This document shows, in pieces, positions 7,399 to 15,115 of a stretch of DNA of 36,648 nucleotides (the stretch's first letter is position 1; each line of letters starts with the position of its first letter). Made by a program: the position numbers and the translations under genes. Origin of the DNA: a virus. The notes under the pieces are model-generated. The model saw only the letters and a program-made list of their open reading frames with translations, was not told the DNA's origin and searched no databases. The stretch lies in IMG/VR virus record IMGVR_UViG_3300009537_002297, positions 1 through 36,648 of that record, one strand, 5' to 3'.

Positions 7399-8604
7399 AT
7401 GCGAATAGCCTTAATTAATCTTCCATCTCCATTCCTTATTTCTGATAAAGTGTTTCCTCCATTAGGGATTCTTTATATAGCTTCCGCATTACGAGATAAT
7501 GATTATGATGTTAAATTTTATGATTTTGCCGGAAAAAAATTAACTGAAGTTGAAGAAGATACAGTTTTTATAACCATAACTTCTCCGCAGATAAGAATAG
7601 CAATAGATTATGTTAAACAATATTGTAAAGGTAAAAAGACTGTAATAGGCGGGTGCGGAGTAGATAGTTTAAGCGAAGTAGATAAATCTTATTTTACTAT
7701 GATAGTAAAAGGAGAAGCAGAGAATTGCGTAAATGATATTATGAATAAATTGAGCAATTCTTCTGGTAAATATTTATTATATAATTCTACTTCATTTTCT
7801 GATATTGAGTTAGTATCTTTCCCAGCAAGAAGTTTAATTAACGGATATGAGTATAGGATAAATGGGAGGAATACAACTACAATGATTACTTCAAGAGGGT
7901 GTCCGTATTCATGTATTTATTGCATTTCTGGAAATTCTAAAAAACTTAGAATTGCATCTGCTGATAGAGTGTGTGAAGAAATAGATGAAATTTATAATTT
8001 AGATTATGAAGGGTTAATGATTTTTGATGATATTTTTACTTTAAACAAACAGAGATTGAAAATAATAGGCAGTCATATTAAAAGAAAAAATATGGTGTAT
8101 AGATGTTTTTCACATGTACGGTTTGTTGATGAAGAATTATGTGAAATACTTAGTAATACAAATTGTAAAGAAGTGGGAATAGGGATTGAATCAGGAAGCA
8201 ATAAAATTTTAAAAACAATTAAAAAAGGGTTTACAAGAGATCAAAGTATTAAAGCTGTTACATTGTTAAAAAGTTATGGTGTAAGAGTAAAAACTTTTTT
8301 TATGATAGGGCTTCCTGGAGAAGATGATGTTTCTATAGTTGATACAAAGTTTTGGGTAGAAGAAGTTAAACCGGATGATATAGATTTTAGTATTTATAGC
8401 CCATATCCAGAAACAGAAATATGGAATAATAAAAAGAATTATGATATTAGATGGAATGGAGGCGATCCAGTAGCTTTTAAAGGTAGGTTCGGAAAATATT
8501 CTACAAATATTTCTACTTCAAAATTAACAAGCAGTGAGTTGATAAAATACAGAGATCAATTAGAATCTGTTTACAAACACGCATCGAAAAGCCCCTGTCT
8601 TTAG
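7399..8604 (+). CDS. Radical SAM enzyme with B12-binding-like N-terminal domain
   Basis: The N-terminal ~130 residues (MRIALINLPSPF, FPPLGILYIASAL, VIGGCG) match the cobalamin-binding-like domain that precedes the radical SAM barrel in class B methylases and oxidoreductases. The iron-sulfur motif is RGCPYSCIYC with Cys168, Cys172 and Cys175. GIESGSNKILKTIKKG and FFMIGLPGEDD are further family motifs. The length of 401 residues is normal. Such enzymes methylate unreactive carbons or rearrange sugars and lipids; here a modified sugar is plausible. AAAGGAG lies upstream. The stop codon lies inside the hairpin at 8592-8612, so the last few residues (SKSPCL) are encoded by that repeat. Confidence 0.88.
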   Translation: MRIALINLPSPFLISDKVFPPLGILYIASALRDNDYDVKFYDFAGKKLTEVEEDTVFITITSPQIRIAIDYVKQYCKGKKTVIGGCGVDSLSEVDKSYFTMIVKGEAENCVNDIMNKLSNSSGKYLLYNSTSFSDIELVSFPARSLINGYEYRINGRNTTTMITSRGCPYSCIYCISGNSKKLRIASADRVCEEIDEIYNLDYEGLMIFDDIFTLNKQRLKIIGSHIKRKNMVYRCFSHVRFVDEELCEILSNTNCKEVGIGIESGSNKILKTIKKGFTRDQSIKAVTLLKSYGVRVKTFFMIGLPGEDDVSIVDTKFWVEEVKPDDIDFSIYSPYPETEIWNNKKNYDIRWNGGDPVAFKGRFGKYSTNISTSKLTSSELIKYRDQLESVYKHASKSPCL

Positions 8605-8620
8605 GCATGGGGAGTTGTCA
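8592..8620. repeat. Hairpin unit D overlapping the radical SAM stop codon
   Basis: CCCCTGTC (8592-8599) pairs with GGCA-T-GGGG (8604-8612) across the loop TTTA, with one bulged T. It is followed by AGTTGTCA, similar to the GGAG..GTCA tail of units A and C. The form is very like the right-end hairpin of IS200/IS605-family elements. The TAG stop of the upstream gene is at 8602-8604. Confidence 0.65.
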
Positions 8621-8649
8621 AAAACACGCTTAGAAGAATAGTCAATCAT

Positions 8650-8686
8650 CCCTCCCTAAAGGAAGGGGGCTCCTGGAGAAAACTGT
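8650..8686 (+). promoter_or_regulatory. Hairpin leader with Shine-Dalgarno, copy 1
   Basis: CCCTCCCT pairs with AGGAAGGG, then CTGGAG stands 8 nt before the ATG at 8687. The 36 nt before the ATG are 33/36 identical to the 36 nt before the ATG at 35200, without gaps. The CTCC of the left arm can also pair with GGAG of the ribosome site, so the leader could switch between two folds. That switch is inferred. Confidence 0.6.
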
Positions 8687-9136
8687 ATGAAATCTATTAT
8701 TTTAGGTTTATTTTTTATTTTATTTTTATTTAATCAAAGTGAAGCGGCTAAAAATTATGGAAAATTCAATGATGTCGAATATGTTCGGAATTATGATGGA
8801 GACACTGTAACTTTTAATATTTTTGATGTTCATCCGATTATTGGTAGAGAAATATCAGTTAGAGTTTACGGGATAGATACTCCTGAAATACGAGGCAAAT
8901 GTCAAAAAGAAAAAGAGCTTGCAATTAAAGCTAAAAATTTTGTCGGAAATATATTGAGAAAAGCAAAAGTCATTAATTTGATTAATGTCAAAAGAGGGTA
9001 TTATTTTAGAATTGTAGCGACAATTATTGTGGATGGAAAAAATTTGAATGTAGACTTAGTCAAAAACCATCTTGCCGTTTTGTATTATGGCAAATCTGCA
9101 AGAGGTAAAAATTGGTGCAACCTATCTCCTGAATAA
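8687..9136 (+). CDS. Secreted staphylococcal-nuclease-like enzyme
   Basis: A 149-residue protein. Residues 1-20 are a signal peptide (MKSIILGLFFILFLFNQSEA). The rest is an SNase/thermonuclease domain, a calcium-dependent cleaver of DNA or RNA. All active-site positions are kept: Asp39 (YDGDT), Arg59, Asp64 and Glu67 (RVYGIDTPE), and Arg108 (FRIVATIIVDGK). It should be exported to the periplasm or outside. It interrupts a run of sugar genes and is bracketed by hairpins (8592-8612, 8650-8668 and 9126-9145), suggesting independent acquisition as a moron. Possible roles are degrading DNA of competing phages or of the host, or nucleotide scavenging; none can be chosen from sequence. Confidence 0.88.
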   Translation: MKSIILGLFFILFLFNQSEAAKNYGKFNDVEYVRNYDGDTVTFNIFDVHPIIGREISVRVYGIDTPEIRGKCQKEKELAIKAKNFVGNILRKAKVINLINVKRGYYFRIVATIIVDGKNLNVDLVKNHLAVLYYGKSARGKNWCNLSPE

Positions 9137-9145
9137 ATTCAGGAG
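9126..9145. repeat. Hairpin at the end of the nuclease gene
   Basis: CTCCTGAA and TTCAGGAG are perfect arms around TAAA, and the nuclease stop codon TAA lies within the loop. The arms match those of the 190-227 hairpin apart from the missing CC/GG. CAGGAG of the right arm is 20 nt from the next ATG, rather far for a ribosome site. Confidence 0.6.
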
Positions 9146-9165
9146 CTTTCAAGAAGAAAGTAGTC

Positions 9166-9879
9166 ATGGAAATACAACATTATTTACCGTCGAGAAATTG
9201 GTGTAGGAAAAATAAATCTTTAATCGAGCAAATGAGTGATTATCCAAAGTTAAGAACGGATAATACTCGGCTTTGGGAATATCCATTTGTTTATAATATT
9301 CTTAAAGAAAGAGTGTCAAAAAAAACTAATATAATAGATATAGGTGCTGGTGATTGCGCCTTTTCTAATTTTTTAAAAAATAACGAATATGGTGTCACTT
9401 GTGTAGATAATTATAATACTGCTTGCTGGAGCGATATGAAAAAAGCTTCTGCTTTTATTGGTGTGGCAGTCGTTAATAATAATTGTACTGAATTAGAGTT
9501 CACAGATAATCAATTTGATGCGGCTTTATTGGTGAGTGTGATTGAGCATGTTCCATCAAATATGATTTTTGAGCATAAGACAGGAAAATTAAAAAAAGGG
9601 GATGAAGTTGATAGAGAATACCCAATAAGAAAAAAAGTAATCAGTGAAGCTTTAAGGGTGATTAAAAAGGGAGGATTACTGATTCTTACTACTGACATGT
9701 ATTTAGATTTTCCTAAAGAAGCTAATTTATCTTTTGAAAAATTAATGGATTATAAAGGTCTTGAAATGAGTGATATTCATTCTTTAAGTGATGATGTCAA
9801 AAATGATTTGTATATTGTAGATAACCCTTTGCATAAGGGGCGGGTGTTATCTTTTTGTGTAGTTGTAAAAAAGGAATAA
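9166..9879 (+). CDS. SAM-dependent methyltransferase (class I)
   Basis: A 237-residue Rossmann methyltransferase of the Methyltransf_11 type. Motif I is IIDIGAGDCAFSNF (about 57-70), the acidic strand-2 end is VTCVDNYN, motif post-I/IV is FDAALLVSVIEHV (about 118-130), and GGLLILTTDMY is the following strand. The substrate is not evident, but the neighbours suggest O- or N-methylation of a sugar. The next gene starts 1 nt after the stop, so the two are probably co-translated. The start lacks a strong Shine-Dalgarno; AAGAAGAAAG is the nearest purine run. Confidence 0.82.
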   Translation: MEIQHYLPSRNWCRKNKSLIEQMSDYPKLRTDNTRLWEYPFVYNILKERVSKKTNIIDIGAGDCAFSNFLKNNEYGVTCVDNYNTACWSDMKKASAFIGVAVVNNNCTELEFTDNQFDAALLVSVIEHVPSNMIFEHKTGKLKKGDEVDREYPIRKKVISEALRVIKKGGLLILTTDMYLDFPKEANLSFEKLMDYKGLEMSDIHSLSDDVKNDLYIVDNPLHKGRVLSFCVVVKKE

Positions 9880-9880
9880 T

Positions 9881-10849
9881 ATGAAAAAATTAAGAATATT
9901 TTCAGCTATCCAATTTTTCAATTGGGAGTGTGAAAATTTGGTTAAGCCATTACGAGATATGGGGCATGAAGTTATTAATTGGGATTTTAGAGGTGATGGT
10001 TACAATCAATATTCGCATGATTGGGAAACTTGCAAGAAAAAAGAGATGAATGATGAATTATTAAAGCGTGTCAGTAAAGCCCATGCGGAAAAGCAATTAG
10101 ATTTATTTTTTGGATATTTATCAGACCCTGTAATAAGTGTTGATTCTATGATGGAATTGAAATCGTATCAAATTCCACTAGTCAATTTTTCTTGTAATGA
10201 TGTCAATAGCTTTGAAAGAGGGTTAAGCCGTATTTCACCATTTTTTGATTTAACCTGGACAACAAATAGAAAGGCTTTAAAAAATTATCAATCAGTTAAT
10301 GCTAAAGCTAAATTTATTCCATTTGGTGTAAATCCCAATTTTTACAAACTTCTTGATTATAAAGAATTACCTAAATTTGCTTATGATGTTAGTTTTATCG
10401 GACAGCCATACGGTTATAGGTTACCAATGATTATAACTTTAATAAATAAAGGTTTGAGTTATGGTATATTTGGCAAAACAAGTTATAAACGATTAATAAG
10501 AACTATTCTTGAGACAAGAGTATGTTTGAATTTTTTAGGGTTGCCAGAAGCTGATTTTAATAATCATGAAATGAAACAATTACGATTAAGAGATTTTGAA
10601 GTAACTGCGCTTGGTGGTTTATTATTAACAGAGAGAATTCCAGAAATTCAGGAATTATTTGAAGATAGGAAAGAGGTTCTTATGTATAATTCTGTTGATG
10701 AATTTATTGATCTTGCTATTTATTATTCAAGGTATAAAAATAGAAAAGAAAGACTTGAAATATCAAGAGCTGGCAAGAAAAAATGCTTGAATGAATATAC
10801 TTGGGATAATCATTTCAATACTATTTTTAGGGAAATGAAATTAGCATGA
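9881..10849 (+). CDS. CgeB-like glycosyltransferase, second copy
   Basis: A 322-residue GT-B protein of the CgeB/glycosyl transferase 1_2 type. Its N-terminal half starts LRIFSAIQFFNWECENLVKP and contains LDLFFGYLSD and FDLTWTTNRKALKNY. The C-terminal half starts YDVSFIGQPYGYRLPMI and ends with RDFEVTALGGLLLTERIPEI plus a TWDNHFNTIF helix, all family hallmarks. It differs markedly from the copy at 6466, so this is not a recent duplication. AAGGAATAAT precedes the ATG. The end overlaps the next start by ATGA. Confidence 0.85.
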   Translation: MKKLRIFSAIQFFNWECENLVKPLRDMGHEVINWDFRGDGYNQYSHDWETCKKKEMNDELLKRVSKAHAEKQLDLFFGYLSDPVISVDSMMELKSYQIPLVNFSCNDVNSFERGLSRISPFFDLTWTTNRKALKNYQSVNAKAKFIPFGVNPNFYKLLDYKELPKFAYDVSFIGQPYGYRLPMIITLINKGLSYGIFGKTSYKRLIRTILETRVCLNFLGLPEADFNNHEMKQLRLRDFEVTALGGLLLTERIPEIQELFEDRKEVLMYNSVDEFIDLAIYYSRYKNRKERLEISRAGKKKCLNEYTWDNHFNTIFREMKLA

Positions 10850-11478
10850 GAAAAACTTGCTTGCATTTAGGTTGTGGGAAAGTTTATCTTAAAAGTAATA
10901 ATGCTGTAAAATGGATAAATATTGATTTTGAGCAAAAAGGAAGTTTAAAGCTATCTAATTTTTCTAATGAGCAGCAAGAGGATTTTATAAAAAGAAATGG
11001 AACTATTTTCCATAAATATTATAAATTTAGCCCTAGTGATTATGCAAATTTGCCAATTATTGTAGACAAATTTGATGACGCAAGAGAATTAAAATCTTGT
11101 GAAGAAAATAGTATAGAAGAAATTGTTGCTTTTCATATACTTGAACATTTTACTTATGAAGATGGTTTAAAGGCATTAAAAAGATGGTCAAGTTTATTAG
11201 TAAAAAAAGGGAAACTTCATTTAATGGTTCCTGATGTAAAAGAAATTTGTGCAAGGATAATTGGAAATAGAAGTACCGGTTATTATAGTGATGAACATTG
11301 TTACAGATTATTGTATGGGAGCAATAACAGAAATGCTTTTTTAGACGGGCATTCTTCTGGTTATTCTGTTGAAATGATAGCAAGAATACTGCAAAATTTA
11401 AATATGACATGGGAAGTTCACGATACATTTACTGATAATAAATTCAATCCATCTATTTACATAATTGGGGGGAGGTAA
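10846..11478 (+). CDS. SAM-dependent methyltransferase, second copy
   Basis: A 210-residue class I methyltransferase. Motif I is LHLGCGKVYL (6-15), followed by WINIDFE at strand 2 and SIEEIVAFHILEHF (about 88-101) in the motif IV region, then LLVKKGKLHLMVPDV. This subgroup usually occurs in glycan and surface-sugar clusters. It overlaps the upstream glycosyltransferase by 4 nt and the downstream epimerase by 1 nt (TAATG), so translation of the three is coupled. The methyl acceptor is unknown. Confidence 0.82.
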   Translation: MRKTCLHLGCGKVYLKSNNAVKWINIDFEQKGSLKLSNFSNEQQEDFIKRNGTIFHKYYKFSPSDYANLPIIVDKFDDARELKSCEENSIEEIVAFHILEHFTYEDGLKALKRWSSLLVKKGKLHLMVPDVKEICARIIGNRSTGYYSDEHCYRLLYGSNNRNAFLDGHSSGYSVEMIARILQNLNMTWEVHDTFTDNKFNPSIYIIGGR

Positions 11479-12431
11479 TGATTGATTTAAAAAAGAAACG
11501 TTTTATTATTTTTGGTTCTTCAGGGTTTCTGGGTCAAAATTTGATAGAAGAATTTAAAAAAAGAGATTTAACTTATATTGGGTTATCTTCTAATGATATA
11601 GATTTGATTACTGAATCTAATGATTATTATTTATTTAAATCTATCTTTATAAATAAAGATTGTATTGTTATTAATTTAGCGGCTAATTGCGGCGGGATTG
11701 GTTATAACCAAAAGAATCCTGTAAATTTATTTACAGATAATATGAATATTATAATGAATGTTTTTAAGATTTGTCATAATAATAAAGTTGAAAAACTTAT
11801 CAATGTCGGCACAGTTTGTTCTTATCCTATAACACCGTCTATCCCATTCAAAGAAGAAGAAATTTGGGACGGTTATCCAGAACCTACTAATGCTCCTTAT
11901 GGGATAGCTAAAAAATGTAGTTTGGTATTGTCAGAATGTTTTAAAAAACAATATGGATTAAATAGTATTAATTTGATGTTGGCAAATATGTATGGAGAAT
12001 TTGATCATTTCGGTTCTGAAAAGGGTCATGTGATACCGGATTTAATTAATAAATTTATTGAAGCTAAAAATACTAATAGTAAATCTGTTATGTTATGGGG
12101 GACAGGAAAAGCTACAAGAGATTTTCTTTATGCTAAAGATGCTGTTAATATTTTATTAAAAATAATTGAATTTGATTATAATAAAGTATGTCCAGTAAAT
12201 ATAGGGACAGGGCTTGAGTTATCAATAGCTACTTTAGCTGTGATGATAAAAAATAAAATAGGGTTTGAAGGTGATATTTGGTGGGATGGTTCTAAACCAA
12301 ATGGTCAGCCTAAAAGGGTTTTAGATATAACAAAATTAGAATCTATAATCGGGAAGTATGAGTTTACTTCTATTTATGATGGAATTAATAAAACTATAGA
12401 TTGGTATTTGGAAAAAATTAAAGGAGATTGA
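11478..12431 (+). CDS. NAD(P)-dependent sugar epimerase, GDP-L-fucose synthase-like
   Basis: A 317-residue extended short-chain dehydrogenase. The nucleotide site is FGSSGFLG (12-19). The catalytic set is Ser115 (GTVCSYP), Tyr141 and Lys145 (YGIAK). NMYGEFDHFGSEKGHVIPDLI and WGTGKATRDFLYAKDA are characteristic of the GDP-fucose synthase (WcaG/Fcl) branch, where the enzyme turns GDP-4-keto-6-deoxymannose into GDP-fucose. No GDP-mannose dehydratase is visible in this window, so the substrate may come from the host. It supplies an activated sugar to the surrounding glycosyltransferases. The start is coupled to the upstream gene. Confidence 0.87.
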   Translation: MIDLKKKRFIIFGSSGFLGQNLIEEFKKRDLTYIGLSSNDIDLITESNDYYLFKSIFINKDCIVINLAANCGGIGYNQKNPVNLFTDNMNIIMNVFKICHNNKVEKLINVGTVCSYPITPSIPFKEEEIWDGYPEPTNAPYGIAKKCSLVLSECFKKQYGLNSINLMLANMYGEFDHFGSEKGHVIPDLINKFIEAKNTNSKSVMLWGTGKATRDFLYAKDAVNILLKIIEFDYNKVCPVNIGTGLELSIATLAVMIKNKIGFEGDIWWDGSKPNGQPKRVLDITKLESIIGKYEFTSIYDGINKTIDWYLEKIKGD

Positions 12432-12432
12432 T

Positions 12433-13068
12433 ATGGCTGTTGTAGCTTCTGCACAATTTTTAATATCTATGACAGATTTAAAACTTCATCTTGACATAGG
12501 CACAACTGGTCAGGATGGATGGTTAGATAAGGCTTTAGCATCTACAACTAAAAGAATAGAAACTTATTGCAATCGGCATTTTGCTTCTGCTGGATATACA
12601 GAATACGCTGATGGTGTTAATAAAGGATTTTTGCATGTTAAAAATCCGCCAATCATCAACGTATCAGCTTTAAATTCGGATGTTAATAGGGATTTTGGTT
12701 CTGCAACAGAATATGCTACTAATGCGTATATTACTTATGATGATGATGGTAGGATAGAGTTATTAAGTATAGCTGATGTAACTAGTTCATCATTATCTCC
12801 TGTTGTCTTTCCGTCTGGTCAGCAAAATATAAAAATAGTTTACACTGGAGGATATGCCGCTATACCAGAAGATGTTAGGTTAGGGTGTGCCGAGTGGATT
12901 GGTAGAATATATAAAAGAAGAACAAGGAAAAGATGGAATATAGAAGGTGCTGCAAAAGGTGATAAAACAATATCTTATGAAACTTTTGGTGCGATGCCTC
13001 TTGAGGTAAAAGATTTTATTCATCCTTATAGATTAATACCTGCCGGAAGATCAAGGAGACTTAGATGA
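12433..13068 (+). CDS. Head-tail connector (HK97 gp6-like)
   Basis: A 211-residue protein of the phage gp6-like connector family, which forms the ring below the portal. The helix opening TDLKLHLDIGTTGQDGWLDKAL and ASTTKRIETYCNRHF is the family signature for the N-terminal helical part. A beta-rich middle follows, then IVYTGGYAAIPEDVRLGCAEW, typical of the C-terminal part. The C terminus is basic (RSRRLR). AAGGAG from the epimerase 3' end serves as ribosome site, and the gene overlaps the next by 4 nt. It resumes the structural genes after the sugar block. Confidence 0.85.
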   Translation: MAVVASAQFLISMTDLKLHLDIGTTGQDGWLDKALASTTKRIETYCNRHFASAGYTEYADGVNKGFLHVKNPPIINVSALNSDVNRDFGSATEYATNAYITYDDDGRIELLSIADVTSSSLSPVVFPSGQQNIKIVYTGGYAAIPEDVRLGCAEWIGRIYKRRTRKRWNIEGAAKGDKTISYETFGAMPLEVKDFIHPYRLIPAGRSRRLR

Positions 13069-13586
13069 TTAAAGTTAGTTTAACTGGATATAGAGAAACT
13101 ATTCGTAATTATGATAAGGCTATTCGTTTTTCTATATTACGAGATTTGAAAAGAGTTGTTGACCGTAATCTTGAACTTGCTGTTTTTGATGCAAAAAGTA
13201 GAGTAAAAACTAAATTATCTAAATACAGAAGAACAAAAAAAACTGGCAAATTGGCAAGAAGTATAGAATTTAAATCAAAGTTTCATGGCAGATCTGTTGT
13301 TGCTCAATTAATTGCCGGAAGAAGACCAAAAGCTGATTATGCAGGGTTGCATGAAGAAGGTGGCACAGTAACTCCAAAAGTTACTCCAAAATCAAGAGGT
13401 TATTTCTTTTTCAAATATTATGAATCTGGTAAATCTGACAAAAGATGGTTGATGATGGCTATAACTAAAAAACCAGTTATGGTTATTGACATACCTGCAA
13501 GGCCATATTTAAAACCAGCACTTAAAAGAATTTTACCAAGAATAATAAGGCAAGCAAAAATTAAATTAGACTCACTTAATCTATAG
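13065..13586 (+). CDS. HK97 gp10-like neck/tail completion protein
   Basis: A 173-residue basic protein. Features of the family are the helical N-terminal third, YAGLHEEGG near residue 95, and IPARPYLKPALKRILPRI close to the C terminus, which corresponds to the conserved 'PARPFLRPAL' motif. Members join the connector to the tail. A stretch around KSRGYFFFKYYESGK is an insertion relative to short family members. The ATGA overlap with the connector gene and the order connector, gp10, tail terminator are typical of siphophages. Confidence 0.85.
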   Translation: MIKVSLTGYRETIRNYDKAIRFSILRDLKRVVDRNLELAVFDAKSRVKTKLSKYRRTKKTGKLARSIEFKSKFHGRSVVAQLIAGRRPKADYAGLHEEGGTVTPKVTPKSRGYFFFKYYESGKSDKRWLMMAITKKPVMVIDIPARPYLKPALKRILPRIIRQAKIKLDSLNL

Positions 13587-13600
13587 ATTAGAGGTTTATA

Positions 13601-14101
13601 ATGAGTACAACAGATTCGTTTCGTGAACTTATTCTGCAAGATATTATAACTGTTTTAAAAACAATAAAAACAGCTAATGGGTATAGAACAAATGTGTTAG
13701 ATGAGAATATAGGAAGAACTTTAAAAGATTCTTCTGAAATGGATTATTCAGAGTTTCCTGCTTTATTTGTTTCTGATGGATTCGAAAGTTTGACTCCATT
13801 AACTAATAGAGAAATAGAAGCTGATTTAAGAATTATTATTACTGGATATGTTAGATTTAATCCTGATGCCGAAGTAGCTGAAATAGCTTCTCAGCAATTG
13901 AATAAACTTATTGCTGATACTAAAGAGGTTATTATGGATACCACTAAAGTACTTTGGACTAATAATAATGCGGGTTTGACCCGTATTGTTAATGTTGACA
14001 CTGATGAAGGTATCTTAGAACCGGATGCTGTTTTTAGGATGGAAATAGTTTGTCAGTATCAATTTATATTTGATAATGCTGGAAGATCAGTTGCTGTTTA
14101 A
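13601..14101 (+). CDS. Tail terminator-like protein
   Basis: A 166-residue protein with an alpha/beta pattern: RELILQDIITVLKTIK helix, EFPALFVSDGFES strand, DLRIIITGYV strand, a helix with EVAEIASQQLNKLIADTKEVI, and the closing MEIVCQYQFIF strand. This is the pattern of gpU-type tail terminators, and the position after the gp10-like gene agrees. Such proteins cap the tail tube and bind the connector. AGAGG precedes the ATG. Confidence 0.75.
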   Translation: MSTTDSFRELILQDIITVLKTIKTANGYRTNVLDENIGRTLKDSSEMDYSEFPALFVSDGFESLTPLTNREIEADLRIIITGYVRFNPDAEVAEIASQQLNKLIADTKEVIMDTTKVLWTNNNAGLTRIVNVDTDEGILEPDAVFRMEIVCQYQFIFDNAGRSVAV

Positions 14102-14115
14102 TTTTGAGATTGTTG

Positions 14116-14964
14116 ATGAAAATAGGTTGGTTGTCAGATTATAATATAGTGGATAATGGTTTTGTCGGCGGAGGAGAAATTACTGAAGCTGAATTTATAA
14201 AAAGAAAACCTTCTGATATTATATTAGAATTGATAACAAGAAAAAATTTTAAAGATGATTTTGATTTTTACATAGTTAATAATTTTAGAACATTTAGCAA
14301 AAAAAATTTAAATACTGTTTTAGATAATAAATTCATTATGGCTTGGAGAGATGTTATAGAAACACCTCATGATGATTTGATTAGCCAATTATATGAAAAG
14401 GCAAAATTGAATATATTTTTGTCTCCATTGCATTTAAAATCTTTTACTAATAGGTTTAATGTTATAAAGAATAATACTTGTAAAATTATTTCTCCATATT
14501 TTAATGCTAAACGGTATCGTGGAATAGAATTTGCAAATATTTTAAGGAATAAAGATATTTGTTGGGTTGGTCATTTACAGCATCATAAAGGAATTGAAGA
14601 ATGTATCTTATGGGCACGAGACAATAATAGAATCATAGACTTTTACGGCAAGGGGAATCTTCAAATAGTGCATCAACTTGAAGAATCTAAATATGCGAAT
14701 TATAAAGGATTTATTGATGATATTTCTTCTATATTATATCAATATAAGTATTTTATTCATTATCCGGATAAAATAGAAACTTTTGGTCGTTCTTGTATGG
14801 AAGCTTATTTGTGCGAATGTAGGATTATAAGGAATAATAATATTGGAATGTTTTCATGGGATATTTTTACCAAAAATATAGAAATTGATGACATAATTGA
14901 ATGGATTGAAAGAGCACCTTCTGTATTTTGGGATAACATAAAATCATCCTTTTCACAATATTAA
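14116..14964 (+). CDS. GT-B glycosyltransferase (family 4-like)
   Basis: A 282-residue protein from ATG 14116; a TTG at 14104 would only add four residues. The first strand MKIGWLSDYNIVDNGFVGGGE carries a glycine-rich loop. DICWVGHLQHHKGIEECILWA starts the C-terminal donor half, with FYGKGNL and FIHYPDKIETFGRSCMEAYLCEC, where E-x7-E-like spacing surrounds the donor sugar site. It is slightly short compared with standard GT4 enzymes. It lies between tail terminator and tube genes. The Shine-Dalgarno is weak (GAG). Acceptor unknown. Confidence 0.8.
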   Translation: MKIGWLSDYNIVDNGFVGGGEITEAEFIKRKPSDIILELITRKNFKDDFDFYIVNNFRTFSKKNLNTVLDNKFIMAWRDVIETPHDDLISQLYEKAKLNIFLSPLHLKSFTNRFNVIKNNTCKIISPYFNAKRYRGIEFANILRNKDICWVGHLQHHKGIEECILWARDNNRIIDFYGKGNLQIVHQLEESKYANYKGFIDDISSILYQYKYFIHYPDKIETFGRSCMEAYLCECRIIRNNNIGMFSWDIFTKNIEIDDIIEWIERAPSVFWDNIKSSFSQY

Positions 14965-15012
14965 ATTTATTTTTCGTCGATTATTATAATATAATAGAAG
15001 TAGAAGCAGAAG

Positions 15013-15042
15013 CCACAGGACTTGCTCTGTGGAGTAGTCACG
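15013..15042. repeat. Hairpin unit C
   Basis: CCACAGGAC and GCTCTGTGG form an imperfect stem around TT (15013-15032), followed by AGTAGTCACG. The CTTGC core and GTGGAG..GTCAC tail are shared with units A and B at the left end, about 15 kb away. Confidence 0.6.
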
Positions 15043-15065
15043 TCATATTAAAAGAAAGGAGTCAA

Positions 15066-15107
15066 GGGCAATTTCTCCCCTGTTTAAAAACAGGAGTTTC
15101 TTTGCCC
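15066..15107 (+). repeat. Two-level hairpin before a GTG-start gene
   Basis: GGGCAA (15066-15071) pairs with TTGCCC (15102-15107). Within it CTCC-CC-TGTTT pairs with AAACAGGAG. It ends 8 nt before the GTG at 15116. CAGGAG (15091-15096) lies in the right arm, 19 nt from that GTG, so the fold may bring it nearer or hide it. No T-run follows. Confidence 0.6.
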
Positions 15108-15115
15108 TAAAATCT

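Noticed and set aside
11150-11428. 92-residue ORF on the minus strand
   Set aside because: It lies wholly inside the second methyltransferase gene and has biased, low-complexity composition. No minus-strand ORF in the window has a plausible ribosome site or recognisable domain.
14965-15115. TATAAT-like promoter near 14983
   Set aside because: The stretch is simple AT sequence with several overlapping matches and no -35; too weak to report as a promoter.
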